Positions 11,381 through 22,344 of a stretch of DNA of 64,000 nt are shown piece by piece (the stretch's first letter is position 1; every line of letters starts with the position of its first letter). A model generated the notes under the pieces. The model worked only from the letters and a program-made list of their open reading frames with translations. It searched no databases and was not told where the DNA came from. The stretch is from Phocoena phocoena (taxonomy: Eukaryota > Chordata > Mammalia > Artiodactyla > Phocoenidae). The DNA lies in contig NC_089236.1 in NCBI RefSeq assembly GCF_963924675.1, positions 49,632,500 to 49,696,499 on the forward strand. Reading direction: 5' to 3'. The position numbers were made by a program, and so were the translations under genes.

Positions 11381-14059
11381 TTCCTAAGATTCATCAAATG
11401 TTACACCACAAAATAAGTCTTAACATATTTAAGAAGATTGAAATAAAACCAAGTATCTTTTGCAACCATAATGGTATGAAGTTAAAAATCAATAGTGGGA
11501 GGAAAAATGCAAAATTTGCAAATACATGAAAATTAAACAACACAGTGATGAACAATCAATGGAGCAAAGAAGAAATCAAAAGGGAAATAAAAAACATCTT
11601 GAGACAAACAAAAATGGAACCACAGCCTATGGGATGCAGCAAAAGCAGTTCTAAGAGTCATGTTCATAGTGTTAAATACATACATCGAGGAAAAAGAAAG
11701 CTTTCAAACAAACAACGTAACTTTACGCCTCAAGGAACTAGAAGAAAAGAACAAGCTAAGCCCAAAGTTAGCAGAAGAAAGGAAGTAATAAAGATTAGAG
11801 TGGAAATAAATGAAACAGAGAACAGGAAAACAATAAAAAGATTTTAGAAAACTAAGATTATGATCCTTGAAAAGATAAACACAATTTACAAACCTTTGGC
11901 TATACTAACCAAGAAAAAATAGAGAGGACCCAAATAAATAAAATTATGAAAGAAAGGGGAGACATTACAAGTGATATTACAGAAATATAAAGGATCATAA
12001 GAAACTACTACAAATAACTATATGTTAACAAATAGATAAAATAGAAAAATAGATAAATTCCTAGAAACATACAACCTACCAAGACTGAATTATGAAGAAA
12101 TAGAAAATATGAACAGACCAATAACAAGTAAGGATATTGAGTCAGTAGTCAAAAACCTCCCAAAAAACAAAAGTCCAGAACTAGATAGTTTCACTGATGA
12201 ATTTTACCAAGCATTCAAAGGAGAATTAATGACAGTCATTCTCAAACTCTTCCAAAAACCTGATGAGATGGGAACACTTTCAAACTCATTTTATGAGGGT
12301 AGCATTACATTGATACCAAAGCCAAATAAGGACAATACAAGAAAACTAGAGAATTATAACCCTCATGAATATAAATGCAAAAATTCTCAACAAAATACTA
12401 GGAAACTGAACCTCAGCAGCACATTAAAAGGATTATAAACCAGGATCAAGTAGGATGATTCAATGTAAGCAAGTCAATCAATGTGATACATCACATTAAT
12501 AGAATAAAAGAATAAAAGAAAAAAATCATATGATCATCTCAAGAGATGTGGAAAAATTATCTGACAAAATTCAGCACCTATTTATGATAAGAACTCTCAA
12601 CAAAATGGGTATTGAAGGAATATACTCAACATAATGAAGGCCATATAAGACTAGCCCACAGCTGACATCATACTCATTGGTGAAAGCATGAAAGATTTTC
12701 CTCTAAGATCAGGGAAAAGACAAAAGTGTCTACTCTTACCACTCCTACTCAACATAGTAGCAAAAGTCCTAGCGTGAGCAATTAGGCAAGAAAAGAAAAT
12801 TAAATGGCATCCAAATCAGAAAGGAAGAAATAAAACTGTCATTATTTTCAGATGACTTGATATTATATATAGAAAATACTAAAGGCTACACCAAAAAGCT
12901 TTCAGAACCAGTAAACAAGTTTAATAAAGTTGCAGGGTACAAAATCAATATCCAAAAATTGGTTGAATTTCTATACACTAAAAATTAATCATCTAAAAAA
13001 GACATAAAGAAAACTATCACACTTGCAATAGCATAAAAAATAAAATAAACTGGAATAAATTCAACCAAGGAGTTAAAAGACATGTACACTAAAAACTATA
13101 AGATATTGATGAACAAATGAAGAATACACAAGTAAATGGAAAAATATCCAATGTTTATGAATTGTAAGAACTAATATTGTTAAAATGTCCATATTACCCA
13201 AAGCACTCTACAGATTCAATGCAACCTCTATCAAGATTCTAATGGCATTTTTCACAGATATAGAAAAAGCAATCCTAAAATTTGTTTTGAACCACAAAAG
13301 ACCCTAATTAGCCACAGCAATCTTGAGAAAGAAGAACAAGGTTGGAAACTCTCGTTTCCTGATTTCAAACTATATTACAAAGCTATAGTAACCAAAACAG
13401 CATGGTATTGGCATAAAATCAGACACATAGACCAATGGAACAGGATCAAGAGCCCAGAAATCAACCTTTCATATACCTTTGACTAATATTTGACAAGGGA
13501 GTCAAGAATAATCAGTGGAAAAGATGGTCTTTTTCATAAATGGTGTTGGGAAAATTAAGATTTTCACATGCAAAAGAATGAAACTAGACACTTATCTTAT
13601 ACCACTCACAAAAATTAACTTGATATAGATTAAAGATGTAAATATAAGACCTGAAACCATAAAATTCCTAGAAGAAAACATTGGGAAAAATTCCATCACA
13701 TTGGTCTTGGCAATGAGTTTTTGGATATGACACCTAAAGCACAAGGGAAAAAACCAAAAATAAACAAGTGGGATTGCATCAAACTAAAAAGCTTCTTCAA
13801 AGCAAAAGAAATGATCAACAAAATGAAAAGCAACCTACAGAGTGGGAGAAAATATTTTCAAATCATATATCTAATAAGGGGTTAATATCCAAAATATATA
13901 AGGGACTTAAACAACTTAATAGCAAAAAACCCCCAAATAATCCGATTAAAAAATGGATGAAGGACTTGAATAGATATTTTTTCCAAAAAAGACATTCAAA
14001 TGGCCAACAAGTATATTAAAAGGAGCTCAATGTCACTAATCATCAGGGAAATGCAAATC
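11381..14059 (+). pseudogene. L1M ORF2 remnant (reverse transcriptase region)
   Basis: Degenerate L1 ORF2. Recognisable blocks include the linker between endonuclease and RT at 11545-11847 (translation contains NNQWSKEEIKREI and RKEVIKIRVEINETEN). The early RT block at 12109-12438 has NRPITSKDIESVVKNLP and LIPKPNKDNTRKLENY. A later piece lies at 13768-14019. Many stops and frameshifts separate them, so no protein is made. ORF1 and most of the endonuclease are absent: the 5' UTR modules join almost directly to the region just before RT. It is interrupted at 14060 by a younger L1. Confidence 0.85.
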
Positions 14060-14072
14060 AAAACCACAATGA

Positions 14073-14652
14073 CAACCTAAGCGCCCATCATCGGATGAAT
14101 GGATAAAGAAGATGTGGCACATATACACAATGGAATATTACTCAGCCTTAAAAAGAAATGAAATTGAGCTATTTGTAATGAGATGGATAGACCTAGAATC
14201 TGTCATACAGAGTGAAGTAAGTCAGAAAGAAAAAGACAAATACCGTATGCTAACACATATATATGGAATTTAAGGGAAAAAAATGTCATGAAGAACCTAG
14301 GGGTAAGATAGGAATAAAGACACAGACCTACTGGAGAACGGACTTAAGGATATGGGGAGGGGGAAGGGTGAGTTTTGACAGGGCGAGAGAGAGTCATGGA
14401 CATATACACACTAACAAACGTAGTAAGGTAGATAGCTGGGGGGAAGCAGCCGCAAGGCACAGGGATATTAGCTCGGTGCTTTGTGACAGCCTGGAAGGGT
14501 GGGATGGGGAGAGTGGGAGGGAGGGAGACGCAAGAGGGAAGACATATGGGAACATATGTATATGTATAGCTGATTCACTTTGTTGTAAAGCAGAAACTAA
14601 CACACCATTGTAAAGCAATTATACCCCAATAAAGATGTTTAAAAAAAAAAAA
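14073..14652 (+). mobile_element. Younger L1 3' end nested in L1M
   Basis: 580 bp carrying the ORF2 C-terminal block (GGATAAAGAAGATGTGGCAC, AATGGAATATTACTCAGCCT) and the 3' UTR, ending CCCCAATAAAGATGTTT plus poly(A). A perfect 13-bp TSD, AAAACCACAATGA, lies at 14060-14072 and 14653-14665. This shows it landed inside the older L1M in the same orientation. The 116-codon frame at 14263-14613 is L1 3' UTR sequence. Confidence 0.95.
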
Positions 14653-15585
14653 AAAACCACAATGAGATATCACCTGATATCTGTTAGAATGGCAATCATG
14701 AAAAAGACATGAGATAACAGGTGCTAGTGAGGATGTTGTGAAAAGGGAATCCTTGTGCACTGTTTATGGGAATATCAATTGGTACCACCATTATGGAAAA
14801 CAGTATGGAGTTTCCTCAAAAAGTTAAAACTAGAACTACCATATGATCCAGAAATTCCACTTCTGGGTATATATCTGAAGGAAATAAAATCACTGTCTCA
14901 AAGAGATATCTGCACTCCTGTGTTCATAGTAGCATTATTTACAATAACCAGGACATTAAAACAACCTAAGTGTCTATTCATGGATGAATAGATAAAGAAA
15001 ACTTGGTATATATACAAAATAGAATATTATTCAGCCATAAAAAAGAAGGAAATCCTGTCACTTGCAAGCACATGGATGAACCTGTAGGGCATTATGCTAC
15101 ATGAAATAAGTTAGACAGAGAAAGACAAATAATGTATGCTCTCACTCACATGTGGAATCTAAAAAACCCAAATTCATAGAGAACAGACAGGTGGTTGCCA
15201 GAGACCAGGGTTGGCGGTTGGGAAAATGGGTGAAGGTGGTCAAGAGGTACAAACTTTCAGTTACTATAAGAGAAATAAGTTCTGATGATGTATTGTACAG
15301 CATGGTGACTGTAGTTAATAATACTGTACTGCATGTTTGAAGGTTGCTGAGAGAATAGATTTTAAAAGTTCTCAACATAAGAAAAAGAATTTTTTTGTAA
15401 TTATGTATGGTGACAATACTGTTTTTTATATTTGAAAGTTGCTGAAAGAGTAAATCTGAGACATTTCCTCATAAGAAAAAATTTGTAATGGTGAGGTGAT
15501 AGATGGTTAAACTGAATTTATTGTGGTAATCATTTCACTATATTTACATAACATATCAATTAAGTCTAAATAAAACTGGATAAAA
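14653..15585 (+). mobile_element. L1M continuation: ORF2 C-terminus and 3' UTR
   Basis: Resumes exactly where the host L1M was interrupted (ACAATGAGATATCACCTGAT). The frame at 14755-14991 shows the ORF2 C-terminal signature (KLELPYDPEIPLLGIYL). The 3' UTR follows (GGTGGTTGCCAGAGACCAGG) with two related GTTGCTGA(G/A)AGAGTA-type blocks near 15343 and 15437 that suggest an internal duplication. End approximate. Confidence 0.85.
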
Positions 15586-15639
15586 GGGGAAAATCTAAGT
15601 AAAAAAATGAGGCAAACAGCTAGAAAATGCAAAAAAAAA

Positions 15640-15890
15640 CCCCACGATAAGCAGATTGTATTCACTATTTCAAGAAATATAGTTTATACTCTTTGTATGT
15701 TATTAAAAGGCAAAGACTCTTAGAAAGATTTAAAATGCAACTATATGCTGTTTTACAAGGGATGCATTTAAATCCAAATGATATAGAAAAGTTTAATATA
15801 AAAGGGCAAGAAAGCATTTTTACACAAATGCAAACAGAAAAGACAAAGCAACAAACATTAAATAAGACAAAAGGCACCATTTAAAATTGT
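15640..15890 (+). mobile_element. Possible L1M/HAL1 fragment
   Basis: The translation around 15693-15884 contains a string resembling the L1 ORF2 endonuclease-to-RT area (LYAVLQGMHLNPNDIEKFNI), including the motif shape of a conserved L1 block. It is short and divergent, so it could be a different L1-like remnant. Confidence 0.4.
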
Positions 15891-16252
15891 TAAATGGAAC
15901 AATTCTCACTGTAGCTCTTGGCGTCATTATTATTAAAAATAATATAGCATTACACTACTTGAAACAAAAAATTTAGAAATGCAAAGGAAAATGAAGAGAA
16001 ATAGAGATATGAGAAAATTAACGGAACCTCCCTAGGCTCATTCACAATGATGCATATATGTCCTATTTTCTTGGGCAGTTTCGATGGAACACGATCCATC
16101 CAGTTCCTGGCTGAGTTTTTGAGTGAACAGGCTCAGAAACTTATCTTAGGTTAGGTTACATCCTGTTCTAATCATACTACCCTTATTAACAGCTATTGTA
16201 GAGTTACCAGCATTTACAGAATGGAATTTTTCTCTCCAAAATCAGTTCTGTC

Positions 16253-16870
16253 TTGGGGGCTATAACCCATTTAATGGTAACAAAATTCACTCAAAGCTAC
16301 CAAGCTATAGGCCTGACTGCCTTGACTCTGCTCATCCCTACAAATCTATCTATGGAATCTGGCTCTTATTCTCCTCTTCACTATCACTGCCTTATTTTGA
16401 TCTTTTTTTGGCCTAATTCATATTGTCCCTGGCCCTGGACTCTTATAATCCTGATCACACCACCTTCTTTGGAAAGCTCTGTTGTTTTCCTTTGCCAAAC
16501 TATAGGACCAAAATCCAACTTGTTACACTGTTATAATATCCTTAACAATTTTCTCTTCTCCCCAGATCTGTCCGGATTTATTTCTCATCATTCTTCTTCT
16601 AATCTTCAATTCATTAAGATGTATGTTATTGCTTTGCTAAAATGTTTACAATTAACCAAAACAACAGACCCACTTATAACTGTCCTTTCAATTGCTATTC
16701 TCTCCTTTTGGAATAGCCTTCTCTGACTCTTTTTTATTCATTTTTATTTATTCTTTAAGATGCAGACTCAAATGTCTCCTAGTCTCAGAAACATGCTACA
16801 ACTTCCCTGGAAAAATTCGGCTCTGTGCTGTTCATATTCATTTTAATATCACTTAATCAGCAGATTTATA
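16253..16870 (+). mobile_element. Probable L2 3' fragment
   Basis: The block reading TTTGGAATAGCCTTCTCTGAC, followed by AGATGCAGACTCAAATGTCTCC and ACTTCCCTGGAAAAA, follows the order of the L2 3' end. The 157-codon frame at 16253-16726 overlaps it. Its translation is biased toward Leu, Ser and Pro with no domain I recognise, as expected from pyrimidine-rich repeat sequence. I do not call a gene. Confidence 0.45.
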
Positions 16871-17319
16871 TATGATTTTATCCAGCTGCTGATCTGCCTC
16901 CTTCACTGGTAGTGAAACTGTGGAAGACAGCAGGGCCTTATTTACATCTGAATTATTAGGTGCGTTTAGAAGGCCCTCAATAGGTATTTTTAAATGAATA
17001 ATAAGAAATATGGAAATTTTAAAACTTAAGGGAGGTAGCGGACAATAATCTTGCAAATCCTGACCTTCTGTATTTAAACACTGTGAACTGGAGAAGCCCA
17101 AACCACCAACTTTTGTTTACAGGTGAGGTGAGCATCAGTCCCGGTTTTTATATCTACTATTCTGGCATAATTATGAGTAGAACCCCCTTTCGCTCTCAAA
17201 AGTGTCCCAGTTTGAACAATGTTCACCATATGTATACACAAAATGAGTTTTTAAAGACAGTAATTTTATAAGCTTTCATTAAAAAAAGATCCAATAGATA
17301 ATATCTGCCGCTAACTCAG

Positions 17320-17660
17320 ACAATTTCCATCTGTTTGTTCATTTACATTTAATGTAACATTGAAATGATTGGATTTAAGTCTCCCATCTTGGCTTTTGGT
17401 TTTTATATGTCTCAGTTTCCCTAATCCTACCTTCTTTTGAGTGAATCATATACGTTTTAGTATCTCAATTTTTCTTAAGTAATGATTTTTAAGTTATATC
17501 TCTGTGAGTGTGTGTTTTATGGTTGCCCTAGAATTGACATGGTTATTACTGTAAGTAATAGTAAGCTGCCTTGATCAAGAAACCTCATGCTTTTATCCAG
17601 AATAATATCAATCAATCATTAGGAAATATTGCTCTCTCTTAATCCCCATTACTCTAGTCC
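17320..17660 (-). mobile_element. L1M 3' UTR fragment, antisense
   Basis: T-rich sequence with the block ATGGTTGCCCTAGAATTGACAT and surrounding order typical of old L1ME 3' UTRs read in antisense. Highly diverged, boundaries approximate. Confidence 0.5.
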
Positions 17661-17782
17661 CATTTCCCTCTTCTTTCCACTTGTTCACGCCCACCCAATG
17701 TAGTTAACAAATACCTTTAGTTCCTGATTTATATTTCCTGTATTTATTTTGCATAAGTGAACACAACACGTATAGTTTCTTT

Positions 17783-17896
17783 CTGTTTTTTGGCCATGCC
17801 TGTGGCATGCAGGATCTAAGTTCCCCCACCAGGGGTCGAACCCATGGCCCCTACGGTGGAAGCATGGAGTCCTAACCACTGGACCGCTGGAATACC
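17783..17896 (-). mobile_element. Older tRNA-derived SINE (CHR-2-like)
   Basis: The complement reads as a diverged tRNA-Glu-like SINE head: the plus strand has ACCACTGGACCGCTGG at the head side, GGTCGAACCCATGGCCCC in the B-box area, and TTTTTTGGCCATGCC at the tail. Flanks show a degraded TSD-like match (ACGTATAGT near 17768, ACGTAGTATAGT near 17888). It is clearly older than the nine CHR copies. Confidence 0.75.
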
Positions 17897-17937
17897 CACG
17901 TAGTATAGTCTCTAATATCCCCTTCTTTCCTTCTTGT

Positions 17938-18814
17938 TTTAATATAACAGCTTTGTTGACACATAATTCTCATGCCATAAAATTCACTCGTAAAGTGTAC
18001 ATGCCATTGGTTCTTAGTGCATTCACTCAGTTGTTCAACCATTACCACATTAACTTCGGAACATTTTCATCACCCCCAAATAAACCCTGTACCCATTATC
18101 AGTCACTCATCATCCTCCCCAACTCCCAACCGTAGATAACCAATAATCTATGTGATCTTTGATAACTAATTTCTTGCACTTAGCATAATATTTTCAAAGT
18201 TCGTCCATGCATGGATCAGTACTTCATTTCTTTTTATGGCTGAAAAATATTCCATTGTATGGATATACCACATTTTATTTAACCATTCATCAGCTGATGG
18301 ACATTTAGGTTGTTTCCACTTCTGGGCTGTTATAAATCATGTTGCTGTGAACATCTGTATTCAAATTTTGTGTGGCTATGTTTTCATTTCTCTTGAATAC
18401 ATGAGTAGGAGTGGAATTGCTGCATCATTTGGTGACTTTATGTTTAACCTTTTGAGGAACTGCCAGACTGTTTATCCAAAGTGACTGCACCAACTGCATT
18501 TTACATTCTCACCAGCAGTGTTGTAAGGGTTTCAATTTTTCCACATTTGCCAACTTGTAATTATCCATCTTTTTTATTATAGCCAAGCTAGTAGTCCCTT
18601 CTTTCTTACATGAAGTGTAGAACACTATAGCTACTCCTTTGCATTTCACTTTTCTCATTTAACAACATATCCTAGAAAAACTCCAAATCATTATAGTGGA
18701 ATCTTCCTTATTCTTTTATACCTGCAGACTACTTTGTTATGTAAATATATCATAATGTATTCAACGATTCTCCTATGTATGGATATTTCGTTTATTTCTA
18801 ATATTTTACAAATA
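17938..18814 (-). mobile_element. L1M fragments, antisense
   Basis: Antisense ORF2 C-terminal and 3' UTR material. Visible blocks include TTTTTATGGCTGAAAAATATTC, CATTCATCAGCTGATGGACA and GTGACTGCACCAACTGCATT. A second, more degraded L1M piece from about 18600 onward is where the Tigger MITE landed. The frames at 17953-18135 and 18236-18484 are antisense shadows. Confidence 0.8.
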
Positions 18815-19029
18815 CAGTTGATCCTTGAACAACATGGGTTTGAATTGCATGGGTCCACTTATAGGTGGATTTTTTTTTTTTTGGATAAACACCACAGTAA
18901 CTACATGATCTGTGGTTGGTTAAATCTGCAGATGCAGAACCTTGGATAAGAGTGTCAACTGTAAAGTCGTGCAGATGTTCAACTGCACGGGGGTTGGTGC
19001 CCCTATGCCCCCTGTTCAAGGGTCAGCTG
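18815..19029. mobile_element. Tigger-type MITE nested in L1M
   Basis: A 215-bp element with terminal inverted repeats: left CAGTTGATCCTTGAACA, complement of right CAGCTGACCCTTGAACA (15 of 17 identical). TA lies directly outside both ends (18813-18814 and 19030-19031). It encodes nothing. The host L1M sequence continues on either side, so the MITE is younger than that L1M copy. Confidence 0.9.
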
Positions 19030-19031
19030 TA

Positions 19032-19700
19032 CAAATAATACTGCAATAAATAGCCTCATACATATGTATTTTTATATTGTTAGAAGAGTGTCTTAGAATA
19101 GATCCCTAGAAGTGGGATTTCTGAGTCAAAAGGTAAGTGCATATGTGGTTTTGTTAAATATTGCCACATTTTTCTCCTGAAGGGATATAACAATTCCCCA
19201 TGAGCAACATATGAGAGTGTCTGTTTCCCCACAGTCTTGCCAACAGAATGTTGTCTTGTTTTTTAACTTTTGCCAGTCTAATATATGAAAAATAATGTCT
19301 TAGTATTGTTTATATTTCAATTTCTATAATTTGAGTGAGATCAAGAAATTTTCAAATTTAAGCTTCATTTTCAAACCTTTTTAGTGAGTTTTCTGTTCAT
19401 CCCTTAATTGTCTTTTAAAGAGGTTAATAAATGACAAAAATGTCTTTCCTATTTATTCACATGCTTACCATTTCTAACACTCATCTTTACTTTCTATGGA
19501 TCCAAGTTTCCATCTGGTAGCATTTTTTCAGCTTGAAGAACTAGCCTTAGCATGTCTCTTATTATAGGTCTGCTGGCAACACATTTTCTCAGCTTTTGTT
19601 TTTCTAAAAGAAGTCTCTTTGCCTTCATTTTTTGACCGACATTTCTGCTAGATATAGAAATCTAGGTTGCCAGCTATTGCCACTTTCCAATGAAAGTGTT
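19032..19700 (-). mobile_element. L1M continuation, antisense
   Basis: Continues the interrupted element (AGATCCCTAGAAGTGGGATT, TATTGCCACATTTTTCTCC). From about 19430 it has the L1M 3' UTR type sequence (CTTATTATAGGTCTGCTGGC; GCTAGATATAGAAATCTAGG). Boundaries between L1M subfragments are not resolved. Confidence 0.6.
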
Positions 19701-20167
19701 TGTAGTTACTCAGTTTAGCTCACTTGTACACAGTCAATGTTTGCTTACTTCACAGGACTCATTAAGGCCTTCTGTTGAGATGTGACCACCTTTTATTATA
19801 GGAAGTGTGAGTTGTAGCAAAAAGATGTAAATTGTAATTGTTAAACCTAGAGATAATTCAATCTATAGTCTCCTACTGGTAATCAAAGAGTGACTGACTT
19901 TTGCTTTCAAAGCTCAGTATTGTTAAAAGTGTGGTGCTCCAAGGATAATGGTGCTTCAAGGACAAAGGATGACCCTGCCTGAAAAAGTGTCAGCGTTACA
20001 CCCTATACCAGACTCTTAATCGCCATCCCCGCCATATTGCCATGGTTACGAAATTCCCGAGCCCACCTGGGCAATGCCCACCTGGGCAACAGGACCTCTG
20101 CCAAATAAGGAAAGGCATCTGCCCTGTCCCACTCCCACCCTATAGAAGGAAGGTATATGTGCCTCGA

Positions 20168-20225
20168 CCAATCAGTAATGGAAATTACCACCTCGGACCA
20201 TTCCTTTGTTTTCTGGCTATAAAAA
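20168..20225 (+). promoter_or_regulatory. LTR promoter: CCAAT and TATA boxes
   Basis: CCAAT at 20168-20172 and TATAAAAA at 20218-20225 lie about 45 bp apart, in the standard U3 arrangement. Transcription would start roughly 25-30 bp downstream of TATA. Whether it is still active cannot be judged from the sequence. Confidence 0.75.
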
Positions 20226-20308
20226 CTGATCAATCGCACATGTTCGGGCTCTACTCTCCCAGACTACTAGGAAGTCGGCCTGCTGTTCTGGCAGCAACCC
20301 TTACCTCT

Positions 20309-20314
20309 AATAAA
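20309..20314 (+). terminator. LTR polyadenylation signal AATAAA
   Basis: AATAAA about 84 bp after the TATA box, within the predicted R region of the 5' LTR. The corresponding part of the 3' LTR is lost, so a proviral transcript would lack its normal 3' end signal. Confidence 0.8.
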
Positions 20315-20383
20315 TTCTATCTTCTTTACATTCTGCCTTGTGTCTGGAAACTCTTTTCCAACCCGCGTTCGGACCACGACATT

Positions 20384-20403
20384 CGGTGGCCCGTACGGGG
20401 ATC
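20384..20403 (+). promoter_or_regulatory. Primer-binding site, tRNA-Ile
   Basis: Two bases after the LTR's terminal CA. It matches at 19 of 20 positions the complement of the 3' end of mammalian tRNA-Ile(AAU) plus CCA, as I remember that tRNA; only the first base differs (C instead of T). Use of tRNA-Ile defines the HERV-I type among class I ERVs. Confidence 0.85.
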
Positions 20404-21097
20404 TCCGGGGGGATCTCTTTCCCCACCTCCTCTCCTCATTCCTTGGGACCCTCTGTGAACAGGCAAGCTGCCGTGGAAGCAATGGAGGAGCTGTGGTCAG
20501 GGCTACAACCTGGTGTGTTCCAAAGGCTCCGTGGCTCACTTCACCCCAGTAACTGCCTCCCAGAACGGGTGAGGATCCCTCTGTCTTCCTTCTGACTGAG
20601 GACTGGGTCGATTGGTATTGTGCGGGCACGGGTTATTTAAAAGCCATTAGGGCGCCTGCCGCTTGAAGACCCCTGTGAAAGGATAAGGGGGTCCCGGAAC
20701 GGACCAGGCTATTAGAGCGTCTGCCCCCATCAAGACAACTTCCGTGCAGCACGAGGCACATCGTGGACGAAGCAAAGCACAAAGCCCACAGTCCCTTGGC
20801 CACTGCCTCCTCTGCAAGGTTAGAAGGCAGAATCCTCAGTCCTCTTTTATGTCGCTTCTGCTTCTTTCTCCTTGGCTTCGATTGACTCCAAAGGACCTCG
20901 CCGCCTCTAGATGGTCCCCAGAGCCCCTTCCCATCCCTGAGAATCTTCTAATAGTCAATTTCCGGCCGGCTTCCGGGAATTCCCCTCTCTGGTCACTGGT
21001 GCCTTAGTCACACGGAGATGTCACTGAGACAAAGCGGGATGCCCTTTTGCCCGTCAGTGATTCTCAGTACGCCTATTCTATGGCATTGAGGCTAAGA
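20404..21097 (+). other. ERV leader (5' untranslated)
   Basis: About 700 bp between PBS and gag, GC-richer than the flanks. Splice donor and packaging signals would lie here, but I cannot identify them with confidence; an AAGGT string near 20817 is one weak donor candidate. Open frames on both strands show no domain. Confidence 0.6.
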
Positions 21098-21607
21098 ATG
21101 GGTTCAGGTACGTCTATTCCCTTAGACTCACCTCTTGGTTGTATTCTCAGGAATTGGAGGGAATTTGACCCAGACAATCTCAAAAAGAAGAGGCTCATTT
21201 TCTTTTGTAATACGGCTTGGCTCCCATACAAACTGGGGGACCAAGAACAATGGCCTCTTAATGGCACGCTAAATTACAACACGATCCTCCATCTTGATCT
21301 CTATTGTCGGCAACTAGGAAAGGATCCCAAGGTTCCATATGTCCAGGCCTTCAAGGCCCTCAGTCAGAATCCGAGCCTGAGGGACTCCTGTCGCATGTGT
21401 CTCTCCATTGCCGCTTTAATGCCTCGTCCACCCGCCTCTCCTCCTTCAGCTTCACTACCTCGTCCCTCCCCATCTCCCCATCCACCAGGTATCTTGGATG
21501 AGCCTTCTTGTCCCCAGTCTCCCCAGCCTCCTCCTAAACCTTCTCCCCAACCCCGACCTGCGTATCGGGAAGCAGACCTTCCCTCCCCTCCCCACACTCG
21601 GTCATGA
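21098..21607 (+). pseudogene. gag: ERV gag: matrix and proline-rich region
   Basis: The frame starts at ATG 21098, chosen over the upstream ATG 21047 because it gives MGSGTS, a typical N-myristoylation start. Residues 1-110 resemble gamma-like matrix (PLGCILRNWREFD; KKKRLIFFCNTAW; NGTLNYNTILHLDLYC). About 60 residues very rich in Pro and Ser follow, corresponding to the p12-like linker. I see no PPPY late motif. It stops at TGA 21605-21607 after 169 codons, but the same frame continues into capsid, so this stop is a mutation inside gag. Confidence 0.88.
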
Positions 21608-22308
21608 ACAGCCCAACGCTCTGAATCGAGTCCCAATATGCTTCCCCTACAAGACGTTGCTAACGGAGATCTAGGCACTATCAGAGTTCATGTCCCCTTC
21701 CCCATGTCTGATCTCTCTCGTGTTCAAGGGAAACCGGGCTCCTTTAGCCAGGACCCCTCCATGTTCATCAGGGAATTCCAGGCCCTAACTATAGCCTTTG
21801 ACTTAACTTGGCCAGATATTCCTGTGGTCCTAAGTACCTGCTGCACTCATGAGGAAAAGGCCAGGATCGGGGCCTTGGCTCAGGCCTGGGCAGATGTGAC
21901 ACATGCCCGAAATCCTAATGAGAACCGAGCAGGGGCAGAGGCAGTCCCACGGGCAGACCCAGGATGGAGACACCCGGCAAATGAAAATGGCTCAGCAGGA
22001 GGGCCCACGAGGAGAAATTACATGATTACCTGTCTGCTAGAAGGTATGAAAAAGTCAATCATCAAACCTGTCGATTATAAGAAACCCAGAGAAGTCACAC
22101 AGGAACCTCTGAGAATCCAGCCCATTTTCCGGCCCGATTAGCAGAGGCTATGAGGAAATACAGTAGCCTAGACCCCGAGACCCCTGAAGGTCAGGCTACA
22201 CTTGCAGTTCACTTTATAAGCCAGGCATCCCCAGACATAAGACAGAAATTACGGAAACTAGAGCAAGGGCCACAGACCCCATTTTCTGTCCTATTGACAT
22301 GGCTTTAA
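21608..22308 (+). pseudogene. gag: ERV gag: capsid
   Basis: Capsid-like sequence in the same frame as matrix, from the block VHVPFPMSDLSRVQ through FIREFQALTIAFDLTW to MITCLLEGMKKSI. At about 22100-22110 the reading frame changes. The major homology region and the C-terminal capsid (IRQKLRKLEQGP) lie in the next frame, which then meets TAA at 22306 and two more stops before nucleocapsid. Capsid drives particle assembly in related retroviruses; this copy cannot make one. Confidence 0.88.
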
Positions 22309-22344
22309 GGTCTTCAACAATAGGGAGGAGCCTTCTAGGAACAG

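Larger units (their letters stand above)
19930..20381 (+). mobile_element. ERV 5' LTR
   Basis: 452 bp starting TGTGGTGCTCC and ending CA, immediately before a two-base spacer and the PBS. The start was fixed by alignment with the 3' LTR, which begins TGTGGTGTTCC right after the polypurine tract. It contains a CCAAT box, a TATA box and an AATAAA signal in the expected order for U3-R-U5. Confidence 0.92.

Noticed and set aside
14263..14613. 116-codon plus-strand frame
   Set aside because: It is L1 3' UTR sequence; the same region recurs in other L1 copies with broken frames.
16253..16726. 157-codon plus-strand frame as a gene
   Set aside because: It overlaps L2-like sequence, has Leu/Ser/Pro-biased composition from pyrimidine-rich DNA, and has no domain or splice context.
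20267..20629. 120-codon minus-strand frame over the LTR and leader
   Set aside because: Spans the LTR/PBS/leader boundary on the opposite strand and has no domain; a chance frame in GC-richer DNA.
21364..21678. 104-codon minus-strand Gly/Glu-rich frame
   Set aside because: Antisense shadow of the proline-rich gag linker.
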